A stretch of DNA of 40,967 nucleotides from Pelargonium nanum (taxonomy: Eukaryota; Streptophyta; Magnoliopsida; Geraniales; Geraniaceae). Made by a program: the position numbers and the translations under genes. Below, in pieces: positions 1-11,215 of the stretch. Every line of letters begins with the position of its first letter. Position 1 is the stretch's first letter. The stretch is taken from NCBI GenBank assembly GCA_036897485.1, contig JAYMTF010000292.1:1-40967 (forward strand). Direction: 5' to 3'. The notes beneath the pieces are model-generated. The model did no database searches and was not told where the DNA came from. It worked only from the letters and a program-made list of their open reading frames with translations.

Positions 1-128
1 ACTTAACAATTCAAACAAATCTGAAGCCAGAATCGTAACAAGGATTGACACTATTTACCTTTTCTCTTTCAATCGACGGTCAAGATCTTCTTTGTTCTTC
101 GTCGTCGTTGTCGTCTACGAGCGGCAAG

Positions 129-287
129 ATGGCTTCGATCAGCGGTGCTTGGTCTCCGGCGGCTGCTTCACTCGCCGAGCTTCATCTCCACGATGCTTGG
201 TCTCCGGCGACTGCTACGCTCGCCAAGTTTCATCTCCGCGGTGCTTGGTCTTTTAAGCATCTAATTAACGGCGTAAGTAACAGATAG
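129..287 (+). CDS. Possible first exon with a 16-residue tandem repeat (hypothetical)
   Basis: An ATG at 129 opens a 52-residue frame (stop at 287). It encodes about 2.3 copies of a 16-residue unit of the type GAWSPAAASLAELHLH / DAWSPATATLAKFHLR / GAWS, from a 48-bp DNA repeat (142-189, 190-237, partial from 238). A strong donor-like GTAAGT begins at 273, so the piece could be a first exon spliced after AACGGC. No downstream exon was recognised. The GC content is higher than in the flanking DNA. It may equally be an internal minisatellite of a transposable element, since the next 2 kb is repeat-like. Function unknown. Confidence 0.22.
   Translation: MASISGAWSPAAASLAELHLHDAWSPATATLAKFHLRGAWSFKHLINGVSNR
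142..252 (+). repeat. 48-bp tandem repeat, about 2.3 copies
   Basis: Units begin at 142, 190 and 238, each starting with a (G/A)CG(G/A)TGCTTGGTCT-like sequence. The first two units differ at only a few positions. The period is a multiple of three and keeps the reading frame open. Confidence 0.8.
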
Positions 288-749
288 AACTCGGAATAGC
301 ATAAGATAGTCAAAAGTTATAAAACTTAATTTAAGGGTGCCAACTGAAATAGAAGCTTATCATAAGGGGTCCATATGTAATTACCCCTTTGATTTATATT
401 GAAATGATAATAAACGAATTAAAAAAACTGTCCATGAGGAAATGCTGTGATTTAATTATTGTTAGTTTATGTTTTGATAAATTAAATATGATATGGACTT
501 ATATGCCTATGCTACGATTTTATTAGGTAATTGTTGACTCGGGTCAAATTAGCACATTGGAGAGTGTTGTCTTGTCTACGTGTTATGCCAATTTTTTTAA
601 AAAAGTTTTAGTCTTATGTCCTGTGAGCTTCTTGGATCTGGGAGGTGGAATTGTCGCCTATGCAAGTTAGCACACCGTTAAACGAAAATAAAATATGTGT
701 TCTGAGGGCACCGCTTCATACGTGAGAGTAGGAATGGCTACTGGAAGGC

Positions 750-1250
750 ACATGAGATTAAGAGACAAAATTCAAATGTAAATTATGGACCCCTTCTTTA
801 ACCATGGAAGGGAGTTTTATGCTCACAACCAAGCTCACCGGATGTTGTTGTGTGGTTGATTGTTGGAGAGCTGCAGTCAACTTTAGGGTCTACTTGGATA
901 ACTAAGTTATAGTCTCTCGAGCGCCTGATGAGCTATGAAGTTCCCGCGTACCTTTCAAGCCAAGTAGGGAAGAGTGGTGCCTCTAGGAGCGCATATAGCG
1001 TCACAGTGTAACAAGACATGCAGTATTAGAGGTGACATGGCGAGGTGAGGATCTTAGAGGTTATATTTGCGGTGGAGAGTCTTAGAAGTGAACCGGTGAG
1101 ACGGGGAGACTTAAAGGTGAGACAGTGACGCGAGAGCCTTAGTGATTGTCCAATGATGCAGAGAGACTTAAAGAGACAGTAACCTTGAAGGTGTGAGAGA
1201 TCTACTGGAGTTAATAACAAAATGTGAAAGAACATACTCTTTACTCTATA
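750..1250. repeat. Copy A of a diverged dispersed repeat (LTR-like)
   Basis: The piece around 790-870 (TTAACCATGGAAGGGAG, then a TTGTTGTGTGGTTGATTGTTGG-like stretch) aligns by eye with the piece around 12000-12080 (CTAACCAAGGATAATG, then a TCGTTGTGTAGTTGGTTGTTGG-like stretch). Further on, 1021-1200 consists of degenerate 25-30 bp units of the form GAGAG(A/T)CTTAGAGGTGA, also found at 12215-12340. The promoter-like layout on the minus strand resembles plant LTR sequence, but no TG..CA termini or target duplication could be fixed. Confidence 0.5.
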
Positions 1251-2203
1251 ATTGATTTCTCTTTGACCACCTTTAATATACAATAATATTGGTTTCTCTA
1301 TGAATATTTGTCTCTACACAAAAACCACAGCACAGGGATAATTTTTTTATTTCTGCCAAATAGTTGGTCAGAAATTTACTTGTTGCCACATGCAATGTTA
1401 TGTGCAACTTGGTTCTTGCATTTTATATTCAAAATTTCTTAATCTAACAATAGATTTTGAGACCACAGTTGAAAGTGTATCTCCAATGATTCTCATTTGG
1501 TGCGCTATCAAATTATTAATAGAAACCGCTAAAATTCTCCTTAAAGAAAAAATCATTGTCCTGCCCTTACCTATACATGCACACCACAGCTGTTCACCAT
1601 CTCAATTGCTCTTTATTAGCATCTTCAATCTGCCATACTTCCAGCTCACACAACATACATACATACCCATATGATCCAAGACTTGAGCATAAATTTGGTA
1701 CAACTAATTCTAAATTTAATCTTGTGAAATCATCAACCTAATACATAAACAATGATTCATTATATTTTGTACATTGCATAAAAAAGAGTAGATACAATCG
1801 TGAATTTAAAATGAGTGATCGGAATCTCAGCTAAAAGACAAAATAAATGTCTCCGACGGACGCTCTATACTCACAAATTCATTATAAATTAATATGAGTG
1901 TTAATTGATGAAGTTGCATGTCTCCGTTTACAAAAATTTATTGGCAACTGAAAATTCATGTCTGCGATTCTTTTTACTCCATGTTTGAGAAAGAAATATG
2001 ATTAATTAAAAGGAAAAGAACAATGCACCTACCAACATGGAATGAACTAAAGGAGAAGCAATGAAAGAGAAAACAAATACAAATTATATTGGGTATTGGG
2101 TAGCTTTGCATGTGGCGGTGGCCAGATCATCTGTATCCAGTCACTCACTGCATCCAAAATATTTAGTAACCAAACGCATTAAATTTAATGATTTGATTCA
2201 TGG

Positions 2204-2209
2204 CACGTG
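2204..2209. promoter_or_regulatory. G-box (CACGTG) upstream of the GATL gene
   Basis: A perfect CACGTG palindrome in GGCACGTGGAC context, about 190 bp before the GATL start codon. Such elements bind bZIP and bHLH factors and act in abscisic acid or light responses. Role here is inferred from position only. Confidence 0.4.
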
Positions 2210-2344
2210 GACACATGTCCAAAACGACAACATGAACCTCCTCGAAGCCCTACAATAACCTGAAAATTTCCAAAGCAGAGGAACCTCACCCATCACCTTC
2301 CTTGGTCATAACCGCGTTTGTCAATTCTTTGACCTTTTCAAGAT

Positions 2345-2351
2345 TTATATA
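2345..2351 (+). promoter_or_regulatory. TATA box of the GATL gene
   Basis: TTATATA about 50 bp before the ATG at 2397, implying transcription start near 2375-2380 and a very short 5' leader. Confidence 0.55.
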
Positions 2352-2396
2352 CGCACAAACCACACCCAAATTCAAGAAACTCTAACGAGTTTACAA

Positions 2397-3488
2397 ATGT
2401 TTTCCTTTAGACCCTTTTTTCTTGTGCTCTTCTTCGTCTTCTTGCTCCCATCTCCCACCTTTTCCATCAGATCATTCCCCGGAAAAGTCCCCGCCGGCGA
2501 TGGCTCGTCACTGCACTTCTTGGAGGCGCCGGAGTACCGGAACGGACCCGACTGTCCTCTCGTGTCCACCAACACTTGTGATCCTCTGCTTGTACACGTT
2601 GCAATGACTATTGATTTAGAGTACTTGAGAGGCTCTGTTGCAGCTGTCCACTCTGTTCTCAAGCACTCTTCTTGTCCCGACAACATCTTCTTTCACTTCA
2701 TCGCCACCAATTCCAGCTCAGACCTTGCTCTAAACACTCTCCAATCCACCTTCCCTTCTCTGAGATTCAAAGTCTATATCTTCCAAGAAAATCTTGTCAC
2801 CAATCTCATATCATCTTCGATCCGTCAAGCTCTGGAGAATCCATTGAACTACGCAAGAAGCTACTTGGGTGACATGCTTGAGCCTTGCATAAAACGAGTG
2901 ATTTACCTAGACTCCGATGTGGTCGTGGTCGACGACATTGAGAAGCTCTGGTCAATCTCTCTCACCGGAAAAACAGTCGGAGCTCCGGAGTATTGTCATG
3001 TTAATTTCACCAAGTACTTCACGGATGAGTTCTGGTTCGAGCCTGAGTTTTCGAAGGTGTTTGATGGGAAGAGGCCGTGCTATTTCAACACGGGCGTGAT
3101 GGTGATGGATTTGGCGAGGTGGAGAGAAGGCGATTACACGAGAAAGATCGAGAAATGGATGGAGATACAGAAGGAGAGGAGGATATATGAGCTGGGTTCT
3201 CTGCCGCCGTTTTTGTTGGTGTTTGGTGGAGATGTGGAGGCTATTGGCCATGGATGGAACCAGCACGGGCTCGGAGGCGACAATGTGGTGAGTAGCTGCA
3301 GGACATTGCATCCAGGTCCGGTGAATTTGCTGCATTGGAGTGGGAAAGGGAAGCCATGGGTGAGGCTTGACAACAAGAGACCATGCCCAGTTGATTATCT
3401 ATGGGCTCCATATGATCTCTACTACAACCAACAACACAAGGAACAAGAACAGCTCACATACTTTACAAGCATTTTATCATTCATTTGA
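2397..3488 (+). CDS. GATL: Galacturonosyltransferase-like protein (GATL), family GT8
   Basis: A single-exon gene encoding 363 residues, the usual GATL length. Members of this CAZy GT8 subgroup are Golgi or ER enzymes linked to pectin and xylan synthesis. Residues 6-22 form a hydrophobic N-terminal signal or anchor. The catalytic domain then holds LVHVAMT (65-71), [12 protein letters not shown] (75-86), the metal- and sugar-nucleotide-binding DSD motif in [11 protein letters not shown] (170-180), the NTGVMVMD block (231-238), NQHGLGGDN (288-296) and the C-terminal HWSGKGKPW motif (313-321). All key motifs are present and the frame is intact, so the gene looks functional. The lack of introns is normal for GATL genes. 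The start is the first ATG after a TATA box. The exact paralogue (the GATL8/9/10 side seems closest) is not resolved. Confidence 0.93.
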   Translation: MFSFRPFFLVLFFVFLLPSPTFSIRSFPGKVPAGDGSSLHFLEAPEYRNGPDCPLVSTNTCDPLLVHVAMTIDLEYLRGSVAAVHSVLKHSSCPDNIFFHFIATNSSSDLALNTLQSTFPSLRFKVYIFQENLVTNLISSSIRQALENPLNYARSYLGDMLEPCIKRVIYLDSDVVVVDDIEKLWSISLTGKTVGAPEYCHVNFTKYFTDEFWFEPEFSKVFDGKRPCYFNTGVMVMDLARWREGDYTRKIEKWMEIQKERRIYELGSLPPFLLVFGGDVEAIGHGWNQHGLGGDNVVSSCRTLHPGPVNLLHWSGKGKPWVRLDNKRPCPVDYLWAPYDLYYNQQHKEQEQLTYFTSILSFI

Positions 3489-4080
3489 TTCTTCATTCAA
3501 TTTGTTTCTATGATTCTTTGTGTGCATAACTGTGTAGATATATACAGATTTCACCATTTTTGCAGTATAATTATCAATATTCTCTTTTTTCTCTTCTCTT
3601 TAACATTTTCCAGAAAGATTAGACCAAGTTTGGTAACATACGTATTGTATTTTATTGCTAGTAGGCTGTGGCAACACGGCAATATTTGGTCACATTTGTA
3701 TAATTAATTGAATTATACATCAAAGTCAAGTCAGATGCTGAGTTAATTGAATTACTGGAAATAATAATGATATTGTTTCTAGAACACTTCTAGAATATGA
3801 AACCACACTAATGTAATTTGAACCAAACGTTGACAAATTAATGAATTATGTGAACAATGGACCAAATTCATGATTCATTCAATACTAATTTGATACCTGA
3901 ATTTTGAAATTTAGCTCACCATTATGCTATAGTCAGCAACATGAAGCCTGCAAAATGTAACTGTACAGTATATGAAATTGACTCACCACAGAAACGGAAG
4001 GCCATAACAATTAAGCTCTGCAGCCTGAACTTCCTAGTAAGTTGGCACTGTGAGTACTGAAGCTTCGGAGAATACTTCCA
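3489..4080. other. AT-rich intergenic stretch between convergent genes
   Basis: Holds the 3' end of the GATL transcript and, from about 4210 downward, the 3' region of the minus-strand DUF760 gene. No other feature seen. Confidence 0.5.
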
Positions 4081-4212
4081 TTTAAACCTCTGTGCAGAGG
4101 GTTTTCGGTTTAGATTGTACAGTGTTTAGTTCTGAAGTGGCTAGTATGGAAAAGAGAGGCTGAACTATATAGAGAAAAAGGAGAGAATTTACATGGTGCC
4201 GTTTTATTCTCT

Positions 4213-7113
4213 TTACAACAATCCAACCACACAACTCAAATGCAATCTGTTCTCCAAACCTCTTAAGTGATGACCAAGTAACATACACCTGGCAGCAGAA
4301 AGGAAACTCAGTAAATATTACTTCATACAAGAATAAATTCAAGTTGGCAATTCGGGAAAAAGAATGTGTGAACAATTTGGGTTTGAACACACGGCTTCAG
4401 TGTGCTTTCTACTAGGTATGAACCTTAAAAACAAGTACAAAAAGACAATCTTTTCCCTAACTGCAAATCCAAAGTGTAGGTTAAAGTTCTGGGCATTTCC
4501 TTTACGAGTACATTTCACGATTGACAGCTAAAAGTTCTTTTGGAGTTAAAATACAACATACAGCTTCAATAATCCACTTGGAACTCTTTTCTAACTTCAA
4601 TATATGGATGAATGAATGTGCACTCATGTCCACATGCTGGCAAGTAAACTTTTTTTTTTTTTTTTGATAAGCAAAGGCTGCTGGCATGACATTGGTAGCA
4701 TTACTAGCTTAAACAACACTTAGAACATTACCAATATGAGAAATTTCACAAGAAAGAAAACAAAATACCAACCAGAAGAGCAGCTTCGCTAGGTGATCAC
4801 GAGAAGTGCCTATGGTGCTGCATAACTCATCAGCACCATGTTGATTATTCCCTGTAACTCCTACGACTGATTCTCCCATATAACCCAAGTTAGCATCATC
4901 TTGATAGAATCTTTGCATTATGTTCTGAACGAGTTGATGAATAATCTCGTCCACCTCTACCGATGATGGTCGAGATAGTTCTGTCACCTGTTATCCAAAT
5001 AGAGTAATATTAGACATGTTACAGATATAAGGGAGGCTTGAAGCATAGTGTTACGTTCAACTTCATATTGGAGTAACATCATATTAAATTGGAGTGATCT
5101 TAGAAATTATTACCATATCATTATCTAAGGAGCGTAAATATTCCAACAGATCATTCCTATTTCCTCTTTCATATTCTATTTGCATATTTTCCCGCTTCTG
5201 GGCATTCAACTCCTGAAACATCATAAAACTCATCAGCTAATTAAACTGAGAATGTCTTGAGACCATGTCATCTAGATGTGCAGTGAGGCACCATAAGAGT
5301 TTTAAATCTACCACACCTTATCACTATCAGTACAAAGATAATACATATAAGACCTGCATAAAATATTGTACTAGCATATGACTGAATATATGAACATGCA
5401 ATGCGGAGTAGAAAATATTGGATAGGTATTAAATCTCCAGTTCTCATTAGCATAAACTAAGTTGGTTAAGAATTCAAGGTATAGCTATTAAAGGTAAGCA
5501 CTTCAATTTTAATATGAAGATGCAGTCTACCCCCAAATGATAACGCTTTATAATCTTCATTTTTCCAAAGATGGGAACGTGTACACTCATTTTGGGATGG
5601 ATGGAGTATTTCTAAATTTGATAATAGCATAGTTAACATGTCAAAACCTTGGTAAATTCATAGTTCACGATTACTCATTGCATACAGAAAAGGAGGTACA
5701 GATAGTAGTATAACAAGCTTAATTCAGCAGAAGCAACATGGAACTAGATTATATAGAGTGTAGACTATAATCTTCAATAGACCACAGAACAAAGGGGCAG
5801 AAGCAGAACAGATAAAAAACAAAGGCGTAGTTTCCTTCATACAGGCCATCCAATAATACCCCCAGCATATAGATCATTGACAAAAACGCACACAAGAGAG
5901 GGGAAACAGAGAAAAGGGATAAATGCCTTAACAGGCTAACAACTGAGAATGGTATATCTAAACTTAGACATCTAGTGAAATGTAGTGTCAAGTTACAAAT
6001 CTAGTATCTTACTCTTAAAAATCAATTAGCAAAATAAGTTTTTGGCTATCCAGAGTAAGAACCTATCAATACAATGCTACCTAAATGATTTCCAACACAA
6101 TCAGGGGTAGCTCACCCGATAGGATTGGACCCCGCAACCTCCGCTAGAGAGTGCCAGGCTTGAATCCTTGGGGACAATTCTAGTAAACTCACAATCAAGT
6201 ATAGAGCTAAATGCAAAAGTACCATTTTTGTGTGTTTGTAATACAAATTTTTCTTCGAGTCTCTCCATTGATAAGTTCAATAGCCCTATCTAATTGAATA
6301 GCGCACAATCAAGTAACAGAACAACAGGAGCTCAAATCCTCACCTCCTTCGCTGTAGATAACTCCGTCTGCAACTGTTGAATGTAGTTCAATGCCTGAGG
6401 AGGCAAATCCCCCAAAAGCTGAGGTCTTCTCCCAAAATCTTCCAAAGAATCATCAGCAAGACCAACCTCACCTTCCCTATCTTCACTCTCCTTGCACTCA
6501 GATGTTGAAACCTCGCCCTTCACTGTAGAATTCAGCTTTCTCGAACTATCGAGAGGCATATCTAAATTCCGCGCCAGCGACATCCGATAATCTGCATTCC
6601 ACAGCGTATAGCTAACACCAGACAATCAAAATCACGCCCTATTAGCAACTCAATCCAATTCAATTCAATTAACAGGTGATTGAGCAAGGGTTATCCATAA
6701 TACCCGGTGATGATTGAGGATGCGAGAAGGCGATACAGCGGTTGCTTTGAAGCCCTCACAGTGACGGAGAACTGGTCGGAAGGAAGCAAACCAAACATTG
6801 TGGAAACGGTTTGCTTCATGGAGTCCCTGGCGGAACCGGAGACGCCTTGAGAGATAACGGAGGTGTCGAGGGGCTCGATTCGTTTGAGCAGATTGGCAAT
6901 TACGGAGAATCCACGGTCGAAATTCGACTTCCGAGTCGAAACATAGTCGTCGGAGACACCGCCGCTGAGGCAGCTGACGGTGACGCCGGAGGAAAAGGAT
7001 TTGGAGCGCCGCCGGTTCGAGGAGGTGGAGAAAAGGGGACGGTAAAAGAAAATTGGCTTGAGTGACAGGTCGGTGACGCGATAGAGAATGAAGGGTCGAG
7101 CTGTGGCCGCCAT
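4213..7113 (-). CDS. DUF760 chloroplast protein (UV-B-induced At3g17800-like), 5 exons
   Basis: Exons on the minus strand: 7113-6704, 6611-6344, 5212-5114, 4987-4773, 4288-4213, giving 355 residues with every junction in phase. Exon 1 joins exon 2 across a split glycine codon to give ITGYTLWNADYR, and exon 4 joins exon 5 to give LLFWCMLLGHHLR; both are typical of the plant DUF760 family that includes the Arabidopsis UV-B-induced protein At3g17800. The first 45 residues are rich in Arg and Ser with few acids, as expected of a plastid transit peptide. The middle holds a family block (PLDTSVISQGVSGSARDSMK, residues 81-100) and an acidic linker. Biochemical function is unknown. The ATG at 7113 is the first in frame. 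Introns 2 and 3 contain mobile-element pieces. Confidence 0.87.
5588..5611. mobile_element. Stowaway-like MITE end inside a DUF760 intron
   Basis: The sequence CATTTTGGGATGGATGGAGTA matches the inverted form of the Stowaway terminus (TACTCCCTCCGTCCC type) and ends in the expected TA. Only one end is clear, so this is a truncated or diverged copy. Confidence 0.4.
6104..6303 (+). mobile_element. tRNA-derived SINE in intron 2 of the DUF760 gene
   Basis: The head reads GGGGTAGCTCACCCGATAGG (A-box-like) and, about 45 bp on, CAGGCTTGAATCC (B-box-like, compare GGTTCGANTCC), as in pol III SINEs. The 8-bp CACAATCA directly precedes it (6096-6103) and recurs at 6304-6311, consistent with a target site duplication. 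A third copy at 6190-6197 means the element could instead end there. It does not fold as a full tRNA gene. Confidence 0.55.
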
Positions 7114-7640
7114 GAAAGAGAGCTCGGTCTCTCAACCGGTGATGGCTTTTTTCGCACGGAAAATCTTTTGAGCTCTTAGCAGATTTAGTTTTGTCTGATT
7201 TTTATTTATTTCTTGAAAGTGGTAAATGGTAAGAGTATGCCATCCAAGTTTGTAGTTAATTACGGATTCACCACTCAGTTCAGTACGTACACGAGTCGCT
7301 ATTTAGTTTATGTTTGTTTGTTACTCAACACAACGTGTTTTGTCCAGTTGAATATCAACTGTTTACGTCTTTATGAACTTGAGTTGAGTCTATGGCAATA
7401 AACTAAATAAATTGAGAAATTGTTTTTTTTTTAATGTTGGAGAGTGTGTAGATCCAAATTCAAAGCATATAATGTCACAAGATGATTCAACAAAATTACG
7501 ACAAAAATCATTCGTAGCATCGCACGTCAACAATATGCAAAAAGATCAGCTGTGATCAATTTATACCACCAGTACAATATCCTCCTTTTTCATTCAAAAA
7601 CTGGGTATACATACAATATGGCCGACTTCTCTATCAATCA
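7114..7640. other. Spacer between the DUF760 gene and the DEL1-like gene
   Basis: Contains the DUF760 promoter and, further right, the 3' end of the DEL1-like transcript. No clear TATA box, no coding frame. Confidence 0.5.
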
Positions 7641-7875
7641 GGAGTTTATTGCATGTAATTTGCATCTAAACTGACATAAAATGGAATTTACCAAGAAACT
7701 GAACAGAGCATCCGGACGCATCAAAGTTAAGATGGATGGATGGAGTGATTGAAGGCTTTCAAGCTGGTAAGCCATATCTTCCTCGTGACGGGAGGAGGAA
7801 AAGGAAAGAAAAAAACTGTATTCCATATTGTGTTGAACATTAAGTGTAGTTGGAGTTAGCCACAGATGTTGTGCA

Positions 7876-10812
7876 TCAGGATTTTGGATGTGTCTCTTCC
7901 TTCCCAGCAACTTCGGTGTACCATGACTTCCATGCCTCCTTGTAATGCCCGAAGAGATCACTTAGAGCTGCCACACCATTAACAAAACCCATCTTCTGTC
8001 ATTTAGTTGCTGCAACAGTTATATGTAAAGCATGATATGAGTGAAGTGTTTCATGGCATGCAAGACCCACTCATGGAAGCAGAATGACAGTATGAATTAA
8101 GCAGCTATATTATGCTGGGACTGTCGTATTAATTGGGAAAACTGACCATTTATCGTTTATAATCCCCTGCCAGATTAACAACTAACAGGAATTTTCAAAT
8201 TCAGTTGATGCATAGGCATCTGCAGATTATATATTAGCAGAGGCTAGCTTCAAAGGTAGCAAAAACTTGGTTGAGAGTTGAAAGCATTTTTTAGTTTTAC
8301 TTAAGATCTCTAACTATTATAATTATGACTATCAAAGTGATTAGATTATGGTTGCATGTGCTTTATGAGTGGAAACACTATTTGAAATTTTAAAGTTCCC
8401 ACCCCAGAAGGAACAAATTGAATAGATAAAATTGGATGCATGAGTGTTATAACACCTCGCTAATATACTATGCACAAAATAAATTGGAATGATATCTGTG
8501 GTACCTTGATTGCGATACTGAGGACGAAAGGTAGAAGCCAGGTTCTCCCAGTCTTGAGTTTGTCTTTCATTCTTATTCCCAGAATTTCCTACTCGAAGCA
8601 CACCTACTGGACTGAATGGGCCATATACAAAACTCTTTGCACTTTGTTTTGGTTGCTGTTCTGTTTCATTCCCATCATGGACATTTTCCAAATTGCTGTC
8701 TTTAGTATGTGTTGGCATGTTTACCGTCTTATTGGAGTTCTGGTCAACTGAAGACTCCACCTTCATTCTCTTTGAGCACTGGTTTGTAATATCCATTCCA
8801 AATATTCTTTTCTTTGATTCATTGTGAAGCAAAGCAGTGAGAGGTTCAGACTTCGGTTTTCCTCTCCATCCTAACCACCTAAATGCTTGTTTCCTGCTCT
8901 CTGGATGATGAGTCTGAATCAATCAAGTAAACTATGAGTCAATTAAAACAAACAGATGCAACATTTAAGAAAAGCTTATTTGAAGTAACCTTAACAGATA
9001 TTTCTACAAATGCATTCAGTATTTACCTTCTCTATCAAGTTCATCGAAGAAAAGACATTTGCAATGTCATACAGTCTTCTTACTTTTGCTGTAGAATCAT
9101 ATTAATTAAAGTGTTAGTTCATTACTTTACTGTTTCAGTAGAATTTGCCATGAAACTTATGTACATATTTAACAATGGTAAAGATTAATTACTTCTCATA
9201 TTGGTCGAGTTGTGGGCATCACCCAGCAATGCCCTTGCAGCATTATCAAGAGTGATTAATTCCACCTAACAAAAAAATATAAGAAATCAGACCAAATGAA
9301 ATACAATTGGAAATTTCATGAGACAAACAATATGAGAATGTCCCCTTACATCTGAACAAAGGAAAAGCTTAACAAAGTTCTCTGTGAGCTGTGCTAGAGA
9401 TTTCTCTCTTCTGCCGTCTAAGAAACAAACCACTATATTGGTCAGTATAAACAGTACACAACACGAAATTATTGGAGAACATATATTTGACAATGCTAGC
9501 TAGTTACGGAACAGAACAAGAGTTACCATTTTTGCATGATGAATTTTCTTGGCATTCAACTTTTGTAGTTGTGGAAGACCCTCCATTTTCATTATCACTT
9601 ACATCCTAGTCAAACAGCAAAGATATAAATTAATAAAAGACTGAATAGTGAATACGATTACAAAAAAGAGAGGAAATATCGAGAAAACTATAAACAAATA
9701 AATAAATTGACTCCTATTTTTCCTTTCTGTTGTGGCAAATAAGATAACCTAACAGACTAACAGTGGAACACCGAGTTGAATAAAGTTATGCCTAATACAG
9801 TGAGTTACTGTCACTCAATTTTCCAAATCCTAAATAATGAAAGATCAGTAATTCAACAATTCTTCTTTTTCATTAATTGTCTGCAGCTTCCCACACATTA
9901 CCAAGCAACTGAATAATCTAAAGGGAACAAAGAGAGATAAATGTAACATACCTTTGTGACATTGAAGCAGCCCGCAATGTTGAAGTTTTCTCTGAAGCCT
10001 TCACCCTGGAGAAGAACCAAACCTTAAAAAACACGAGACTTTCTCATCCCAAATAAACCTTGAAATGTGTATAGAAGAAAAGGCGAAGAAGAAGGGTATA
10101 CCTTTAGCCCCTCTAAGGCCCGGGGAATTCCTGCATAACCCTTCCAAGAGTATTGGTTCTTTGCTTTTCTAGCTACAACCTGAATAATTCAAAAACCTAA
10201 TCAGCTCCAGCAATTCAATTTCACAAGGGTTTTAGATAGAAAAAAAAAACATAAAAACATTTTTCAAATGCCAATAAAAAAACAATACAGTATAAAATAA
10301 AAGAGTAAAGGTATTACCCCAACGCTCTCCAATATATTGACTACATCGTATATCCTACGCCGCTCAACTCCTGCAAATTTAAGAACATATTCATAACTGG
10401 AGCAAAACAAATCCAAGAAGCTGAAGGTGATCAAACGGACAAAATCAAACCATTGTATGAAAAAAAAACATACGAACCCAACAAATAAAAATCGATTTTT
10501 TCACAATGGATTCGATTGTATAATAGATCGAGATCTATGTACGTACCTAATTTGCTAGCTGCGTCGTCGAGTCCAATGGATTCGATTCCGTCTCGATTGT
10601 ATAATTTCAAAAAACTGATGAAAATAAAAACCCATAAACAGTGAGTAACACAAATGACGAGTCTGAAAAGTGAAAACCCAAAAAAAAAATGGAGAGAGTG
10701 TGTGGTGGGGGCGGATTGATTACTTAGTGCACAAAACCCCTAGCGACTTTTCTTTGCGGCTGTAGGAGTGCAGCCTGGTTTCAGATTCTTGAGAACTGAA
10801 CGGCGAGGCCAT
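7876..10812 (-). CDS. DEL1: Atypical E2F repressor, DEL1/E2FE type, 11 exons
   Basis: Exons on the minus strand: 10812-10724, 10614-10547, 10370-10318, 10179-10102, 10005-9952, 9605-9527, 9417-9350, 9265-9193, 9088-9027, 8913-8505, 7967-7876. Joined in phase they give 374 residues, close to Arabidopsis E2FE/DEL1 (about 400). Two winged-helix DNA-binding domains are visible. The first (about 18-88) has KSLGVLCTNFLKLY and RRRIYDVVNILES; the second (about 142-223) has KSLAQLTENFVKLF and RRLYDIANVFSSM. There is no dimerisation, marked-box or Rb-binding region, as expected of atypical E2Fs, which bind E2F sites as monomers and repress. In Arabidopsis DEL1 restrains entry into the endocycle. The C-terminus (DLFGHYKEAWKSWYTEV) is also conserved in DEL1. 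Frame and splice sites look intact. Confidence 0.92.
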
Positions 10813-10992
10813 TAATCCGTTGAATTCAATCTTCTTCTTCCTCTGTTCTTGATCTTCCCGATTATGTAGAGGAACGATTTGGTTGTGCTTCTGGCTGCTA
10901 CAGCTACAGCTACTGTCTCTGAGACATAAAAACCTAATGAAGAGAGAGAAATATTAAAGAGAGACCGTTAAGGATGGAGGGATGTGGAATTG

Positions 10993-11001
10993 TTTGGCGG
11001 G
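10993..11001. promoter_or_regulatory. Consensus E2F binding site upstream of the DEL1-like gene
   Basis: TTTGGCGGG fits the plant E2F consensus TTTSSCGS and lies about 180 bp before the DEL1-like start codon at 10812. Arabidopsis DEL1 is known to be controlled by canonical E2Fs through an E2F element in its promoter, so position and sequence agree with conserved regulation. Confidence 0.6.
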
Positions 11002-11215
11002 TTTGTAATTTCAAATAATTAAAATTTTAATTGTGGATCTATATGTTAATTTTTTTTTTATTTTTTATATGTTAATGTTGAATTGTGAGTGCTTGCCTTG
11101 CGGGGATTCAATATCAGATCTGTGGGTCGGCGGTTTTGTTCAAATTTACCAGTGTGCCCTTATTTGGCATTCCATTTATAGGGTTTAGGGAGGAGTATTA
11201 CGAAAGGAATTTTGT
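11002..11215. other. Rest of the DEL1 proximal promoter
   Basis: AT-rich, with poly-T runs. No further recognisable motif. Confidence 0.35.

Larger units (their letters stand above)
288..2340. other. Repeat-rich intergenic stretch, no supported gene
   Basis: No convincing coding frame. Roughly 750-1250 matches, with divergence, the repeat at about 11.94-12.40 kb; it is described separately. The last 400 bases are the promoter side of the GATL gene and hold a G-box (CACGTG, 2204-2209) and a W-box core (TTGACC, 2329-2334). Confidence 0.6.

Noticed and set aside
1021-1200. CRISPR-like spaced repeats
   Set aside because: Units are degenerate, 25-30 bp apart with no constant repeat and unique spacers, and the context is a plant genome; a transposon minisatellite explains them.
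2952-3335. Minus-strand frame across the GATL gene
   Set aside because: Antisense shadow of a well-conserved gene, with no homology.
6104-6175. Possible tRNA gene
   Set aside because: A and B boxes are present, but no full cloverleaf can be drawn and the sequence is flanked by a direct repeat, as in a SINE.
6811-7065. Plus-strand frame opposite DUF760 exon 1
   Set aside because: No homology; an antisense shadow of the transit peptide region.
7638-7961. 107-codon minus-strand frame
   Set aside because: It overlaps the last DEL1 exon in another frame and its 3' UTR; the true frame gives the conserved DEL1 C-terminus.
11120-11135. GGCGGTTTTG as a second E2F site
   Set aside because: It does not fit TTTSSCGS on either strand.
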